Shown one piece after another: positions 10,017-19,000 of a stretch of 32,667 nucleotides of DNA. The notes beneath the pieces were generated by a model, which had not been told where the DNA came from, made no database searches, and was given only the letters and a program-made list of their open reading frames with translations. This stretch comes from Ruminococcus sp. (lineage in GTDB: Bacteria; Bacillota; Clostridia; Oscillospirales; Ruminococcaceae): contig JAGAQC010000069.1 of NCBI GenBank assembly GCA_017622925.1, positions 1 to 32,667 of the forward strand. The letters are read 5' to 3'. The translations under genes were made by a program, and so were the position numbers. Each line of letters starts with the position of its first letter. Within the stretch, counting starts at the first letter, position 1.

Positions 10017-10682
10017 TTATTTTTTGGGCGCAATAACTCCGCCTGTTTTCCAAATGCTGTTGGCAGGAACAACTCCCCTGACGCAGCTTGTCGGATAAAT
10101 ATTAGAGCCTCTGCCGACAATAGTTCCGGGATTCAAAACGCTGTTGCAGCCGACCTCCACATTATCACCGAGCATAGCGCCGATTTTTTTTATGCCTGTT
10201 TCAAGCTCCTCGCCTGCGGACTTTATTACAACGTTGGTCTTATCGGATTTTACGTTTGAAGTTATCGAGCCTGCCCCCATATGAGACTTGTAACCCAAAA
10301 TACTATCGCCCACATAATTATAATGCGGCGTCTGAACGTTATCGAATATAATAACGTTTTTCAATTCAACTGAATTTCCGATAACGCAATTTTCGCCTAC
10401 AAGCGCGCTGCCTCTGATAAACGCACAGTGACGTACCTCCGTATTTGCGCCTATGATACACGGCGCGCCGAGGTATGCGCTCGGAAATACTTTCGCTGTC
10501 TTATGAACCCACACGTTTTCCGCAGGGTTATCGTATTCATCGGGACTGAGCGATTTTCCGAGAGAAATAATTAATTCGCTTATTCCTTTCAACGCTTCCC
10601 ACGGATATACAAAGCTTTTAAGATAGTCTGCCGCTATGGTATGGCTAAGGTCGTAAAGCTCGGAAATCTTGATGTTATCCAT
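10017..10682 (-). CDS. Left-handed beta-helix (hexapeptide) acyl/nucleotidyltransferase-like protein
   Basis: This protein of about 221 residues is built on hexapeptide repeats (for example AYLGAPCIIGANTEVRHCAFIRGSALVGENCVIGNSVELKNVII, about residues 68-111), as in GlmU C-terminal domains and related sugar acyltransferases. Conserved-looking segments HYNYVGDSILGYKSHMGAGSIT (about 119-140) and LGDNVEVGCNSVLNPGTIVG (about 171-190) match proteins usually annotated as UDP-N-acetylglucosamine pyrophosphorylase-related. There is no N-terminal pyrophosphorylase domain, so I do not assign a reaction. The start at MDNIKIS is chosen over an upstream in-frame ATG (10733) because GGAGG lies 7 nt before it and the promoter -10 is at 10716. 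Confidence 0.8.
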   Translation of the reverse strand: MDNIKISELYDLSHTIAADYLKSFVYPWEALKGISELIISLGKSLSPDEYDNPAENVWVHKTAKVFPSAYLGAPCIIGANTEVRHCAFIRGSALVGENCVIGNSVELKNVIIFDNVQTPHYNYVGDSILGYKSHMGAGSITSNVKSDKTNVVIKSAGEELETGIKKIGAMLGDNVEVGCNSVLNPGTIVGRGSNIYPTSCVRGVVPANSIWKTGGVIAPKK

Positions 10683-10715
10683 TATTTTCCTCCATATATA
10701 AACATTATCACTACT

Positions 10716-10744
10716 ATTATAATACAAACTCACAAAAAAGTCAA
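10716..10744 (-). promoter_or_regulatory. Promoter of the acyltransferase gene
   Basis: TTGACT (10739-10744) and TATAAT (10716-10721) on the minus strand have a 17-bp spacer. The expected transcript begins near 10709, which supports the downstream start codon at 10682 and excludes the longer ORF. Confidence 0.8.
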
Positions 10745-10783
10745 TAATATTTTTTGATTTTCAAGTAGGTTTACTATGGCATT

Positions 10784-11707
10784 TTATCTCATGAAAATAT
10801 ACACCGTATATCCTGCGTACATTGCAAGCATAAGAACTCCGTGAAGTCGGCTGAGCTGTTTTTTCTTCATGCAAAACGCCATTACGATCGCGCTCATTAT
10901 GATAAGTACCGCTGTATCAATAATATTATTAAAAGAAAACGCTATTGGCGAAATAGCCGAAGCAACGCCGAGAACAAAAAGAATATTGAAGATATTGGAA
11001 CCGACAACATTTCCTACAGCCATATCTATCTCATTCTTGCGTGCGGCGACAACGGAAGTTACAAGCTCCGGCAGACTTGTTCCGAATGCAACGATAGTCA
11101 TGCCTATAAGGTTATCCGACATTCCGAAAGTACGGGCTATATCGGACGCTCCCTCAACTACCATTTTTCCGCCGACTGCAATAGCCGCAATGCCTCCGAT
11201 GATAAAAAGCAGCAGCTTCCATACAGGCATTGCTTTGTAATCCTCGTCTGTCTCCTGTCTCGCCTTGCGTGCGGATAAAACCATGACAAACAGAAACGCC
11301 GCAAACAGAAGAAGCATAAAAATTCCGTCGATATGCCCAAGGAACGTTCCCCATGCGCCCAGACCCATAAGCAATCCGGCTGCTGCAATTGAAATAGGAA
11401 AATCCCTTTTCAAAGTTTCCTTGCTGATAGCAAGCGGACACAGCACAGCGCAAATTCCGCATACTACCATAAGATTAAATATATTTGAACCTACAGCATT
11501 GCTGACCGCGAGTTCGTTTTTTCCCGACAGCGACGCGCTTACGCTGACAGAAGTCTCGGGAAGGCTCGTCCCCATGGAAACCACGGTCATACCGATGATA
11601 AGCGACGGTACTTTAAGTATTTTTGCAGCCGCCGAACTTCCGTCCACAAAAAAGTCCGCGCCCTTGATCAGAAGCACAAACCCTACGATAAGCAATACAT
11701 ACATCAT
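10784..11707 (-). CDS. Calcium/sodium antiporter (CaCA family, YrbG-like)
   Basis: This 307-residue integral membrane cation exchanger has about ten membrane segments. The two alpha repeats that form the transport site are clear and inverted relative to each other: [17 protein letters not shown] (GTSLPE at 46-51) and [17 protein letters not shown] (209-214), each followed by the [18 protein letters not shown] motif. These identify the K+-dependent or K+-independent Na+/Ca2+ exchanger superfamily; actual substrate ions in bacteria are often unproven. The start could be either of two adjacent ATGs (11707 or 11704). It has its own promoter and no recognisable terminator. Confidence 0.93.
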   Translation of the reverse strand: MMYVLLIVGFVLLIKGADFFVDGSSAAAKILKVPSLIIGMTVVSMGTSLPETSVSVSASLSGKNELAVSNAVGSNIFNLMVVCGICAVLCPLAISKETLKRDFPISIAAAGLLMGLGAWGTFLGHIDGIFMLLLFAAFLFVMVLSARKARQETDEDYKAMPVWKLLLFIIGGIAAIAVGGKMVVEGASDIARTFGMSDNLIGMTIVAFGTSLPELVTSVVAARKNEIDMAVGNVVGSNIFNILFVLGVASAISPIAFSFNNIIDTAVLIIMSAIVMAFCMKKKQLSRLHGVLMLAMYAGYTVYIFMR

Positions 11708-11746
11708 ATGTCCTAACCTCGTTTTTCAAAAAAATGTATTTATGTC

Positions 11747-11775
11747 ATTATATCATACCGCAAAAAAAATATCAA
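11747..11775 (-). promoter_or_regulatory. Promoter of the antiporter gene
   Basis: TTGATA (11770-11775) and TATAAT (11747-11752) on the minus strand are 17 bp apart, placing the start of transcription about 33 nt before the start codon. Confidence 0.78.
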
Positions 11776-11960
11776 CCCCCGAATTTATAATAATTTCGTA
11801 ACAAAACAAATTTACGGTGAAAATCGTGTGTACGCTTCGTGACAAAACGAACAAATATTTTTATAGTATATTTGAATATCCGAAAAAATAAACAGTTTTT
11901 TTCTAAATTGACAATTAAATAAATATAATTCGTAGAAAATAAAAAAAAACTTTTTTTTCC
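11776..11960. other. AT-rich divergent intergenic region
   Basis: This stretch between the divergent antiporter and permease promoters is very AT-rich. It has two related short segments, CGTAACAAAACAAAT (about 11807-11821) and CGTGACAAAACGAACAAAT (about 11838-11856), that could be a paired operator. I see no ORF or RNA gene. Confidence 0.3.
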
Positions 11961-11989
11961 TTGAATTCGTTAGAAATTTGTGCTATAAT
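11961..11989 (+). promoter_or_regulatory. Promoter of the NhaD/ArsB-like permease operon
   Basis: TTGAAT (11961-11966) and TATAAT (11984-11989) have a 17-bp spacer. The -10 lies 39 nt before the start codon at 12028. Confidence 0.78.
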
Positions 11990-12027
11990 CTCATTTGGCA
12001 AAACATATTTATAAGGAGGTTTTTATT

Positions 12028-13380
12028 ATGTTGGCTGCACAGATCTTCGCCGTAATAATTTTTGTGACGATGTTTATAATGATCGTGCTTGATAAAATCG
12101 AACGCCATTACGTTACTCTCGGCTGCGGAATACTTACGCTTGTTGTAGTATTCGGAATCTGCATGAGAAACGGAACGGCTATATGGCAAACTATAGCGAT
12201 ACGCGACTTTGTAAAACCCGAGTTCTGGTATCAGGTCACGGAAAGCGAAAGCAAAGGAATCAACTGGGCAACTATCGTATTTATTGCCGGTATGATGGTA
12301 ATGGTCGAGGGTATGGCAAAAGCAGGCTTCTTCCGCTGGCTCTGCATGAAGATCGCATTTCTTGTAAAATGCCGTACTATCCCTGTTTTCATTACCTTTA
12401 TGATAATGGCTGCCGTACTTTCAATGTTCATTGACAGTATCACGGTTATCATGTTCTTGGCTGCCGTTACGATCGAACTTGCACAACTGTTGAAATTCAA
12501 CCCGATCCCAATGATACTGGCTGAAATTTTCTGCGCAAACTTAGGAGGCTCTGCAACGATGTGCGGCGATCCGCCTAACATCATAGTCGGAACTTCTCTC
12601 GGCTTCTCATTCTTTGATTTTCTTGCAAACACAGGCTTGTGCGCAGGCATCTGCCTTATATTCACTATCATATTCTTCTATCTTGTTTTCAAAAAAGAGC
12701 TTACGTCAAATAAGGGTGAGGCTGTTGATATATCAAAGCTCCCTGCTCCGTCAACGGCTATAACAAATAAAAAGGATTTCATTGTCAGCACTGTTATTTT
12801 CGGACTTGCTGTTGTTCTCCTTGTTTCACACTCTGCTACACATCTTACCGTAGCGACTATCGGAACGGTAATTGCTGTTATAACTCTCATTACTGCCGGA
12901 AAGGACGCTGTCTCACTCCTCAAAAAGGTTGACTACAAGACGCTCGTTTTCTTTGTGGGTCTGTTTATGGTAGTAGGCGGACTTGAAGAAACAGGCATTC
13001 TTGAATATATTGCGGACTTTATCGGCGACATAAGCGGCGGAAACGCATATATCATGGCTGCTATCATTCTTTGGGTCTCAGCAGTCGCAAGTGCGTTTGT
13101 AGACAATATTCCGTTTGCGGCAACAATGGTTCCCGTTATTCAGAGCCTTGCAGCGTCTACGGGAGTTCCCATAAACACTCTCGCATGGACTCTTTCGATC
13201 GGAACAGACATAGGGGGAAGCGCAACGCCTATCGGTGCTTCCGCAAACGTAGTGGGAACTTCCGTTGCGGCAAAGAACGGATACCCTGTAAGCTGGAAAC
13301 GCTACTGTTCAAAGCTTGCTCCGGCTACAATCATTGTGCTTATTATCTCAACCGTGTACATATTTGCAAGATATTTATAA
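12028..13380 (+). CDS. ArsB/NhaD (SLC13-like) family permease
   Basis: This integral membrane carrier of about 450 residues has about 11 hydrophobic segments. The two diagnostic repeats of the ion-transporter superfamily are ANLGGSATMCGDPPNIIVG (about 170-188) and GTDIGGSATPIGASANVVG (about 391-409), found in ArsB, NhaD and P-protein-like carriers. Members move arsenite, Na+/H+ or anions; the sequence does not decide which, though an NhaD-like Na+/H+ role would suit the Na+-type V-ATPase nearby. The frame is open from 11995, but ATG 12028 is chosen because AAGGAGG lies 8 nt before it. The next gene follows after 15 nt. Confidence 0.88.
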   Translation: MLAAQIFAVIIFVTMFIMIVLDKIERHYVTLGCGILTLVVVFGICMRNGTAIWQTIAIRDFVKPEFWYQVTESESKGINWATIVFIAGMMVMVEGMAKAGFFRWLCMKIAFLVKCRTIPVFITFMIMAAVLSMFIDSITVIMFLAAVTIELAQLLKFNPIPMILAEIFCANLGGSATMCGDPPNIIVGTSLGFSFFDFLANTGLCAGICLIFTIIFFYLVFKKELTSNKGEAVDISKLPAPSTAITNKKDFIVSTVIFGLAVVLLVSHSATHLTVATIGTVIAVITLITAGKDAVSLLKKVDYKTLVFFVGLFMVVGGLEETGILEYIADFIGDISGGNAYIMAAIILWVSAVASAFVDNIPFAATMVPVIQSLAASTGVPINTLAWTLSIGTDIGGSATPIGASANVVGTSVAAKNGYPVSWKRYCSKLAPATIIVLIISTVYIFARYL

Positions 13381-13395
13381 TAAGGGGGATCTGCA

Positions 13396-14004
13396 ATGTC
13401 ACAGATAATCATTTCAGTAGGACGAGAATTCGGCAGCGGCGGACGCGTTATCGCCGAGGAGCTTGCAAAGCGTTTTGACCTGCCGATCTACGACAGGCAT
13501 CTTATCACAGAAATAGCCGAAAAAACAGGTATGACCGCATCGGACGTTGAAAAGCTCGATGAAGCGCCTAAATCCCGTCTTACTTCAAGACGTGTAAGAG
13601 GTTTCAGCAATTCAATTGAGGACAATATTGCCGAAATGCAGTTTGATTTTATTCGTAAAAAGGCTGAAAGCGGCGAATCCTTCGTTGTTGTCGGACGATG
13701 CTCAGAATCAAAGCTGCGTGATTTTGACTGCCTCTGTTCTCTGTTTATCATAGGAGACAGCGAAGCCAAGATCAAGCGTGTTATGGAGGTTTACGAGATG
13801 TCAGAGTCTGAAGCCAAGAGCTTTATTGACAAAAAAGACAAGAAGCGTAAACGTTACCATAACTATCACGTAGGTCTTCATTGGGGTGATTCGCGTCTTT
13901 ACGACCTGACTGTAAACAGCAGCCGTCTCGGAATTAAAAAGACTGTTGATTTTCTCGAGAGTTACATCAAAGCAAGACAAGATGCAGCCGCAAATAAAAA
14001 GTAA
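13396..14004 (+). CDS. Cytidylate kinase-like family protein
   Basis: This 202-residue protein of the cytidylate kinase-like family (P-loop fold) has an N-terminal loop GREFGSGG (residues 9-16). As usual for the family, Gly replaces the Lys of a standard Walker A, so cytidylate kinase activity should not be assumed. The C-terminal HWGDSRLYDLTVNSSRLGI (about 166-184) is the family signature. It starts 15 nt after the permease gene with GGGGG as SD, so both are one transcription unit. Whether it modulates the carrier or is a separate nucleotide enzyme is unknown. A terminator follows at once. Confidence 0.85.
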   Translation: MSQIIISVGREFGSGGRVIAEELAKRFDLPIYDRHLITEIAEKTGMTASDVEKLDEAPKSRLTSRRVRGFSNSIEDNIAEMQFDFIRKKAESGESFVVVGRCSESKLRDFDCLCSLFIIGDSEAKIKRVMEVYEMSESEAKSFIDKKDKKRKRYHNYHVGLHWGDSRLYDLTVNSSRLGIKKTVDFLESYIKARQDAAANKK

Positions 14005-14010
14005 TAAAAC

Positions 14011-14047
14011 GCAGCTTCAGTGCAGAAACGCTGAAGCTGCATTTTTA
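14011..14047. terminator. Bidirectional intrinsic terminator
   Basis: GCAGCTTCAG (14011-14020) and CTGAAGCTGC (14031-14040) form a perfect 10-bp stem with T-runs on both sides (ATTTTTAT on plus, GTTTTATT on minus). It serves the permease operon and the convergent rnz. Confidence 0.9.
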
Positions 14048-14054
14048 TCTGAAA

Positions 14055-14957
14055 TTATTTGAGTTTTATATACTCACCATCCGAGCTGACAGTAGTATTT
14101 GAAAAAATACTGCGCACACTCTCGGTATAATCGGAAGGTCTTGTCAGCGCGGGGCTGTAATGCGTGAGCCATAACGCTTTTGAATCAGAAGCTTTTGCAA
14201 GCTTTGCGCTCTGTGAGAAAACCATATGACCTTTTTCGTTCATTTTCTCGATATACTCGTCGTCGCCGTACATTCCCTCGGAAACGAGCAGGTCGGAATT
14301 TTTTGCAAATGAGATCATGCCGTCAAAATATCTGCTGTCTGTCATGTATGTTACTTTGATCGGCTGACGTGTACCATATGTCACCATTTCGGGAGTTATT
14401 GTTTCTCCGGCGACCGTAACGCTTTTTCCTGCATGAAGCTCTCTCCATAGCTTAACGTCAACGCCGAGCGTTCTCGCCTTTTCGGGAGCAAAAATCGGCT
14501 TGCGGTTCAGTACAAAGGAATAACCGAGACAATCAATTCCGTGACGAAGCGGCAGCGACGATACGTTTATATCATTCCATACAAATTCAGATCCTCTGTC
14601 ACTTTGAAGCTCGCATATTTCAACATCAAAAGGCAGTAACGGACAAATACACATAAGCTGACGAATGGTATTTGAAATTCCCTTGTGACCGTAAATTTTC
14701 AATGTATCCGTTTTTCCGCAATTTCCCAATGAAAGCAAAAGTCCCGGAAGTCCCGAAATATGGTCTGCATGAACATGGGTCATAAGTATTATATCAAGCT
14801 TGCTGAGCTTCAAACGATGCTTGTTTATAGCGATCTGCGTTCCCTCGCCGCAGTCCACAAGACAAGCCTTTCCGTTGTATTCAAGCCACATACTTGTAAG
14901 CCACCTGTCCGGCAGAGGAAGCATTCCACCCGTACCTATAAGCGTAACGTCTATCAT
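14055..14957 (-). CDS. rnz: Ribonuclease Z
   Basis: This 300-residue metallo-beta-lactamase-fold endonuclease trims the 3' trailer of tRNA precursors. The histidine motif is HVHADH (61-66), followed by SGLPGLL. The N-terminal LIGTGGMLPLPDR and LVDCGEGTQIAI segments and the C-terminal LWLTHYSPALTRPSDY (zinc His region, about 256-271) are family marks. Length matches the short RNase Z class. A good SD (AAGGAGTGAG) precedes ATG. It is monocistronic, with a promoter inside a repeat shared with trmB, another tRNA gene. Confidence 0.92.
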   Translation of the reverse strand: MIDVTLIGTGGMLPLPDRWLTSMWLEYNGKACLVDCGEGTQIAINKHRLKLSKLDIILMTHVHADHISGLPGLLLSLGNCGKTDTLKIYGHKGISNTIRQLMCICPLLPFDVEICELQSDRGSEFVWNDINVSSLPLRHGIDCLGYSFVLNRKPIFAPEKARTLGVDVKLWRELHAGKSVTVAGETITPEMVTYGTRQPIKVTYMTDSRYFDGMISFAKNSDLLVSEGMYGDDEYIEKMNEKGHMVFSQSAKLAKASDSKALWLTHYSPALTRPSDYTESVRSIFSNTTVSSDGEYIKLK

Positions 14958-14987
14958 GATCTCACTCCTTTTTATAGAGTCTTAATT

Positions 14988-15016
14988 ATTATATCATATT
15001 AAATACAAAATTGCAA
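14988..15016 (-). promoter_or_regulatory. Promoter of rnz, inside a shared repeat
   Basis: TTGCAA (15011-15016) and TATAAT (14988-14993) on the minus strand have a 17-bp spacer. The block GTTGCAATTTTG around the -35 is identical to that of the trmB promoter. Confidence 0.75.
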
Positions 15017-15084
15017 CAGATAAAGAAAATTTTTAGTTAATAATATTTTTTACGTGAATTGGGTGCGGCGGCTCGCCGCTTATA
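14991..15084 (-). repeat. Hairpin-plus-promoter repeat, copy A
   Basis: In minus orientation the unit is hairpin GCGGCG-AGC-CGCCGC, then CACCC, an AT-rich stretch of about 40 nt, and TCTGTTGCAATTTTG with the -35 box. Copy B at 23784-23880 has the same order and nearly the same spacing. The stem differs by a compensatory pair (15067/15077 G-C here, A-T in copy B), which supports a functional hairpin. Confidence 0.65.
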
Positions 15085-15137
15085 TAACAAAATTCGGCGA
15101 ACGTAAAGGGGATTTTGTTTTTTCATAAATAATAACA

Positions 15138-15162
15138 GGCAGCCGACTAAATGCCGACTGCC
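15138..15162 (-). terminator. Stem-loop after the Mrp gene
   Basis: GGCAGTCGGC / GTCGGCTGCC (minus) pairs over 10 positions with wobbles about 10 nt past the stop codon. The following run TGTTATTATTTA is T-rich but interrupted, so it is a weak terminator at best. Confidence 0.55.
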
Positions 15163-15171
15163 GTATAAATT

Positions 15172-15996
15172 TTATAAATTAACGATTTGATTTATCACCG
15201 GGTCTATCCAATCGCCCTCAAACAGCTCGATCGTACCCTGATCGCAGTGCCTTGCAAGCTCGAGTGCAATTGGTATCCGAGCAAGCACGGGAATGCCATA
15301 TTCCTTTGCAATGTCCTCGATGTGGCTGTCGCCGTATATCTTGTGCTTCTTTCCACAGTCGGGACACTCGAAATAGCTCATATTCTCAACGATACCAACG
15401 ATCGGAATGTTCATGAGCTTCGCCATTTTTACGGCTTTCTCAACTATCATGGAAACAAGCTCCTGCGGCGAAGTCACTATAACTATACCGTCCACAGGAA
15501 TTGACTGGAATACAGTCAGCGGCACATCGCCTGTTCCCGGAGGCATATCGACAAACAGATAATCAATATCTTTCCAGATAACGTCTGTCCAAAACTGCTT
15601 AACTACGCCCGCAATAACAGGACCTCTCCAAACAACGGGATCGGACTCGTTTTCAAGCAGAAGATTGATCGACATTATATCTATTCCCATTTTGCTTTTG
15701 CGCGGAATAATGCCAAACTCGCAGGCGTCAGCCTTTTCGTGAATACCAAAAGCCTTCGGTACGGAAGGTCCTGTAATGTCCGCATCGAGCAGACCGACGT
15801 TTTTACCCATTCTCTGCGCTGCAACGGCAAGCATAGAAGAGATCATGGTTTTTCCGACTCCGCCTTTTCCGCTGACAACGCCTATAACCTTGCCTATCTT
15901 GCTAAGCTGATTCGGCTTTTCGATAAAGCTCTGCGGCTCGGTTCTGCTTGCGCAGTCGCTTCCGCAGGAAGAACAGTCGTGTGTACATTCGCTCAT
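15172..15996 (-). CDS. mrp: Mrp/NBP35 family iron-sulfur carrier ATPase
   Basis: This 274-residue P-loop NTPase is thought to carry or insert Fe-S clusters. A Cys-rich N-terminus (CTHDCSSCGSDC, residues 4-15) precedes the deviant Walker A GKGGVGKT (about 43-50) with the signature LDADITGPSVPKAFG, the VDMPPGTGDVPLT switch (about 149-161), and the bridging Cys pair ECPDCGK (about 210-216). Length and architecture are typical of the Clostridia subgroup with an N-terminal Cys motif. A strong SD (AAAGGAG) and a dedicated promoter lie upstream, so it is not only part of the pyr operon that ends 99 nt before it. Confidence 0.93.
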   Translation of the reverse strand: MSECTHDCSSCGSDCASRTEPQSFIEKPNQLSKIGKVIGVVSGKGGVGKTMISSMLAVAAQRMGKNVGLLDADITGPSVPKAFGIHEKADACEFGIIPRKSKMGIDIMSINLLLENESDPVVWRGPVIAGVVKQFWTDVIWKDIDYLFVDMPPGTGDVPLTVFQSIPVDGIVIVTSPQELVSMIVEKAVKMAKLMNIPIVGIVENMSYFECPDCGKKHKIYGDSHIEDIAKEYGIPVLARIPIALELARHCDQGTIELFEGDWIDPVINQIVNL

Positions 15997-16029
15997 TTTT
16001 AAATTCTCCTTTTTAATGTGATAATTAAT

Positions 16030-16058
16030 ATTATACCCTATTATGGGAAATTAGTCAA
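16030..16058 (-). promoter_or_regulatory. Promoter of mrp
   Basis: TTGACT (16053-16058) and TATAAT (16030-16035) on the minus strand have a 17-bp spacer, in the gap between carB and mrp. I see no terminator after carB, so read-through from the pyr operon is also possible. Confidence 0.8.
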
Positions 16059-16095
16059 GTGAACGGCAAGTAATTTCATAAGAAGTACTTTTCGA

Positions 16096-19000
16096 TCAGA
16101 TCGTTGTTATATCGACCAGTTCGACTTCATTGATCGTCCTGCCCGATTCAAGAACTTTTACAAGGGATTTTGCCGTATCTATCGCAGTAAGACTGCATAT
16201 GGAGCGTTCTATGGATTTACGTCTCATCTTAACGCTGTCCCTCTCAGGCAGTCTGCCCTTTGCGGACGTCGATATTACATAATTCACCTTGCCGCTTTCG
16301 AGCAGAGAAACCACATTAGGCTCGCCGTCTGAAATTTTCCGCACAAGATGCGAAGCTATCATATTCCTCGTCAGTACGCTCTGAGTACCCGAAGTCGCAT
16401 AAAGCTCAAAGCCCATACGCTCGAATTTATCGGCAATGGGAAGTATTTCCTGCTTATCTGAATCTCGGACGGAAATAAGAACTCCGCCTTGCTTTTTCAG
16501 TTCAAAACCTGCCGCAATAAGTCCCTTTAACAGAGCGTCCTCAAGATTTCTGCCGATACCGAGACATTCGCCCGTGGACTTCATCTCAGGTCCAAGCATT
16601 GTATCAACATCGGTCAGCTTTTCAAACGAGAACACAGGTACTTTGACCGCAACATAGTCTCCGGCAGGATAAAGACCGCTTTCATATCCCATATCTTTAA
16701 GCTTTGCGCCGAACATTATTTTTGTGGCAATATCGACCATTGGGATTCCCGTAACCTTGCTTATATACGGAACTGTTCTGGACGAACGCGGATTTACCTC
16801 TATAACGTAAACCTCATGATTGTACACAACATACTGAATGTTTACAAGACCTATTACATTAAGCTCCTTTGCAAGCTTGCGTGTATACTCAACGATTATG
16901 CGTTTTATCCGCTCCGAAAGGTGCTGTGCAGGATAGATCGAGATAGAATCGCCCGAGTGAACTCCCGCTCTTTCGATATGCTCCATGATACCGGGGATAA
17001 GAAAATCCTCACCGTCGCAAATAGCGTCTACTTCAACCTCAGTACCCATCATATATTTGTCGATAAGTACGGGATTTTCTATCATATGGCTTGTAATAAT
17101 TCCCATGTATTCCACAACGTCAGCTCTTGAATGAGCTATTATCATATTCTGACCGCCCAGTACATACGAGGGACGAAGCAGCACGGGGTATCCCAGATCT
17201 TCTGCCGCCGCGATAGCTTCCTCCGTAGTCATGACCGTATGTCCCTGCGGACGAGGTATCTCGCATTTTTCGAGAATTTCGTCAAAACGCTCCCTGTCCT
17301 CGGCTGCGTCTATCATATCGGCGGACGTTCCGAGAATTTTAACGCCCATATCGGAAAGATGACGAGTAAGCTTGATAGCCGTCTGTCCGCCGAACTGAAC
17401 CACAACTCCGTACGGCTTTTCAGTTTCAATGATAGCCTCTACGTCCTCTTTAGTAAGCGGATCAAAGTACAGACGGTCGCCTGTGTCAAAATCCGTAGAA
17501 ACAGTCTCAGGGTTATTGTTGCATATAACAGCTTCGTATCCCAGTTCTTTCAACGTCCATACGCAGTGAACGGAGCAGTAGTCGAACTCGATTCCCTGAC
17601 CGATACGAATAGGTCCTGAACCGAAAACTATAACCTTTTTCTTATCGGAATTCTGACGTTCTATAAACTGCTTAGCCTCGTTTTCATCGTCAAAGGTCGA
17701 ATAGAAATAAGGCGTTTCCGCTTTAAATTCTCCGGCACATGTATCGACCATTTTAAACACGGCTGACTTGTGCTTCGGACATTTCTGTCCGCTAAGACGT
17801 TCAATAGTGCTGTCGAGATAGCCGTACTGCTTTGCCGTATCATATTTTTCTTCTGTTAATTCGCCGTCTGCAAGCCACTTTTCAAGCTCCGCCAAATTGA
17901 GAAGCTTGTAAAGAAACCAGTTGTCGATCATCGTTATTTCGTGTATCTCCTCGGGAGAGATGCCCTTTTTCAACGCTTCAAATACTACGAAAGAACGCTC
18001 GTCGTCAATATCATGAAGCTTAACTCGCAGCTCGTCCACCGTCATATTAGCAAACTTTTTCATGCTCATGGTATCAAGTCCCAATTCGATCGAGCGAACC
18101 GCTTTCATCATAGCCTGTTCAAACGATGTTCCGATAGCCATGACCTCGCCTGTCGCTTTCATCTGCGTACCGAGAGTACGCTTTGCATAAACAAACTTAT
18201 CAAAAGCCCATTTAGGGAATTTTATTACAACATAGTCCAAAGCAGGCTCAAAGCACGCGTATGTCTTGCCAGTTACCTGATTTATTATCTCATCAAGAGT
18301 ATAACCAATGGCAATTTTAGCCGCCGTCTTTGCTATAGGGTAACCCGTTGCCTTTGAAGCAAGCGCAGAAGAACGGGAAACTCTGGGATTTACTTCGATA
18401 ACAGCATACTCAAAACTTGTCGGGTGAAGCGCAAACTGACAGTTGCAGCCGCCCTCGACTTTAAGCTCTTTGATAATATTGATAGCCGCTGTTCTGAGCA
18501 TCTGATACTCTCGGTCGGTCAATGTTACGGCAGGTGCGATTACGATACTATCGCCTGTGTGAACGCCTACAGGGTCGAAATTTTCCATTGAGCAGACAGT
18601 AATAACGTTACCCTTGCTGTCACGGATAACCTCAAACTCTATCTCTTTCCAGCCGCTTATACACTTTTCAACAAGTATCTGCGTAATGGGCGACAGTCTA
18701 AGACCGTTGGTGGCTATTTCGTGAAGCTCCGCTTCAGTATTCGCAATACCGCCGCCTGTTCCACCGAGGGTAAACGCTGGACGAACGATAACGGGATAGC
18801 CGATATATTGCGCGAAATCCATAGCGTCCTCTACAGTCTCAACGACCTTTGAGGGAATACACGGTTCTCCGATTTTTTCCATCGTGTCCTTAAACGCCTG
18901 CCTGTCCTCAGCCTTATGGATAGTCTCAGGGTCTGCGCCCAAAAGCTTCACATTGTTTTTTTCGAGGAATCCCTCCGCTGCAAGCTGCATTGACAAAGTA

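Noticed and set aside
11908-11929. TTGACA and TATAAT pair upstream of the permease
   Set aside because: The boxes are only 10 bp apart, too close for sigma-A; the pair at 11961-11989 has a 17-bp spacer and a better position.
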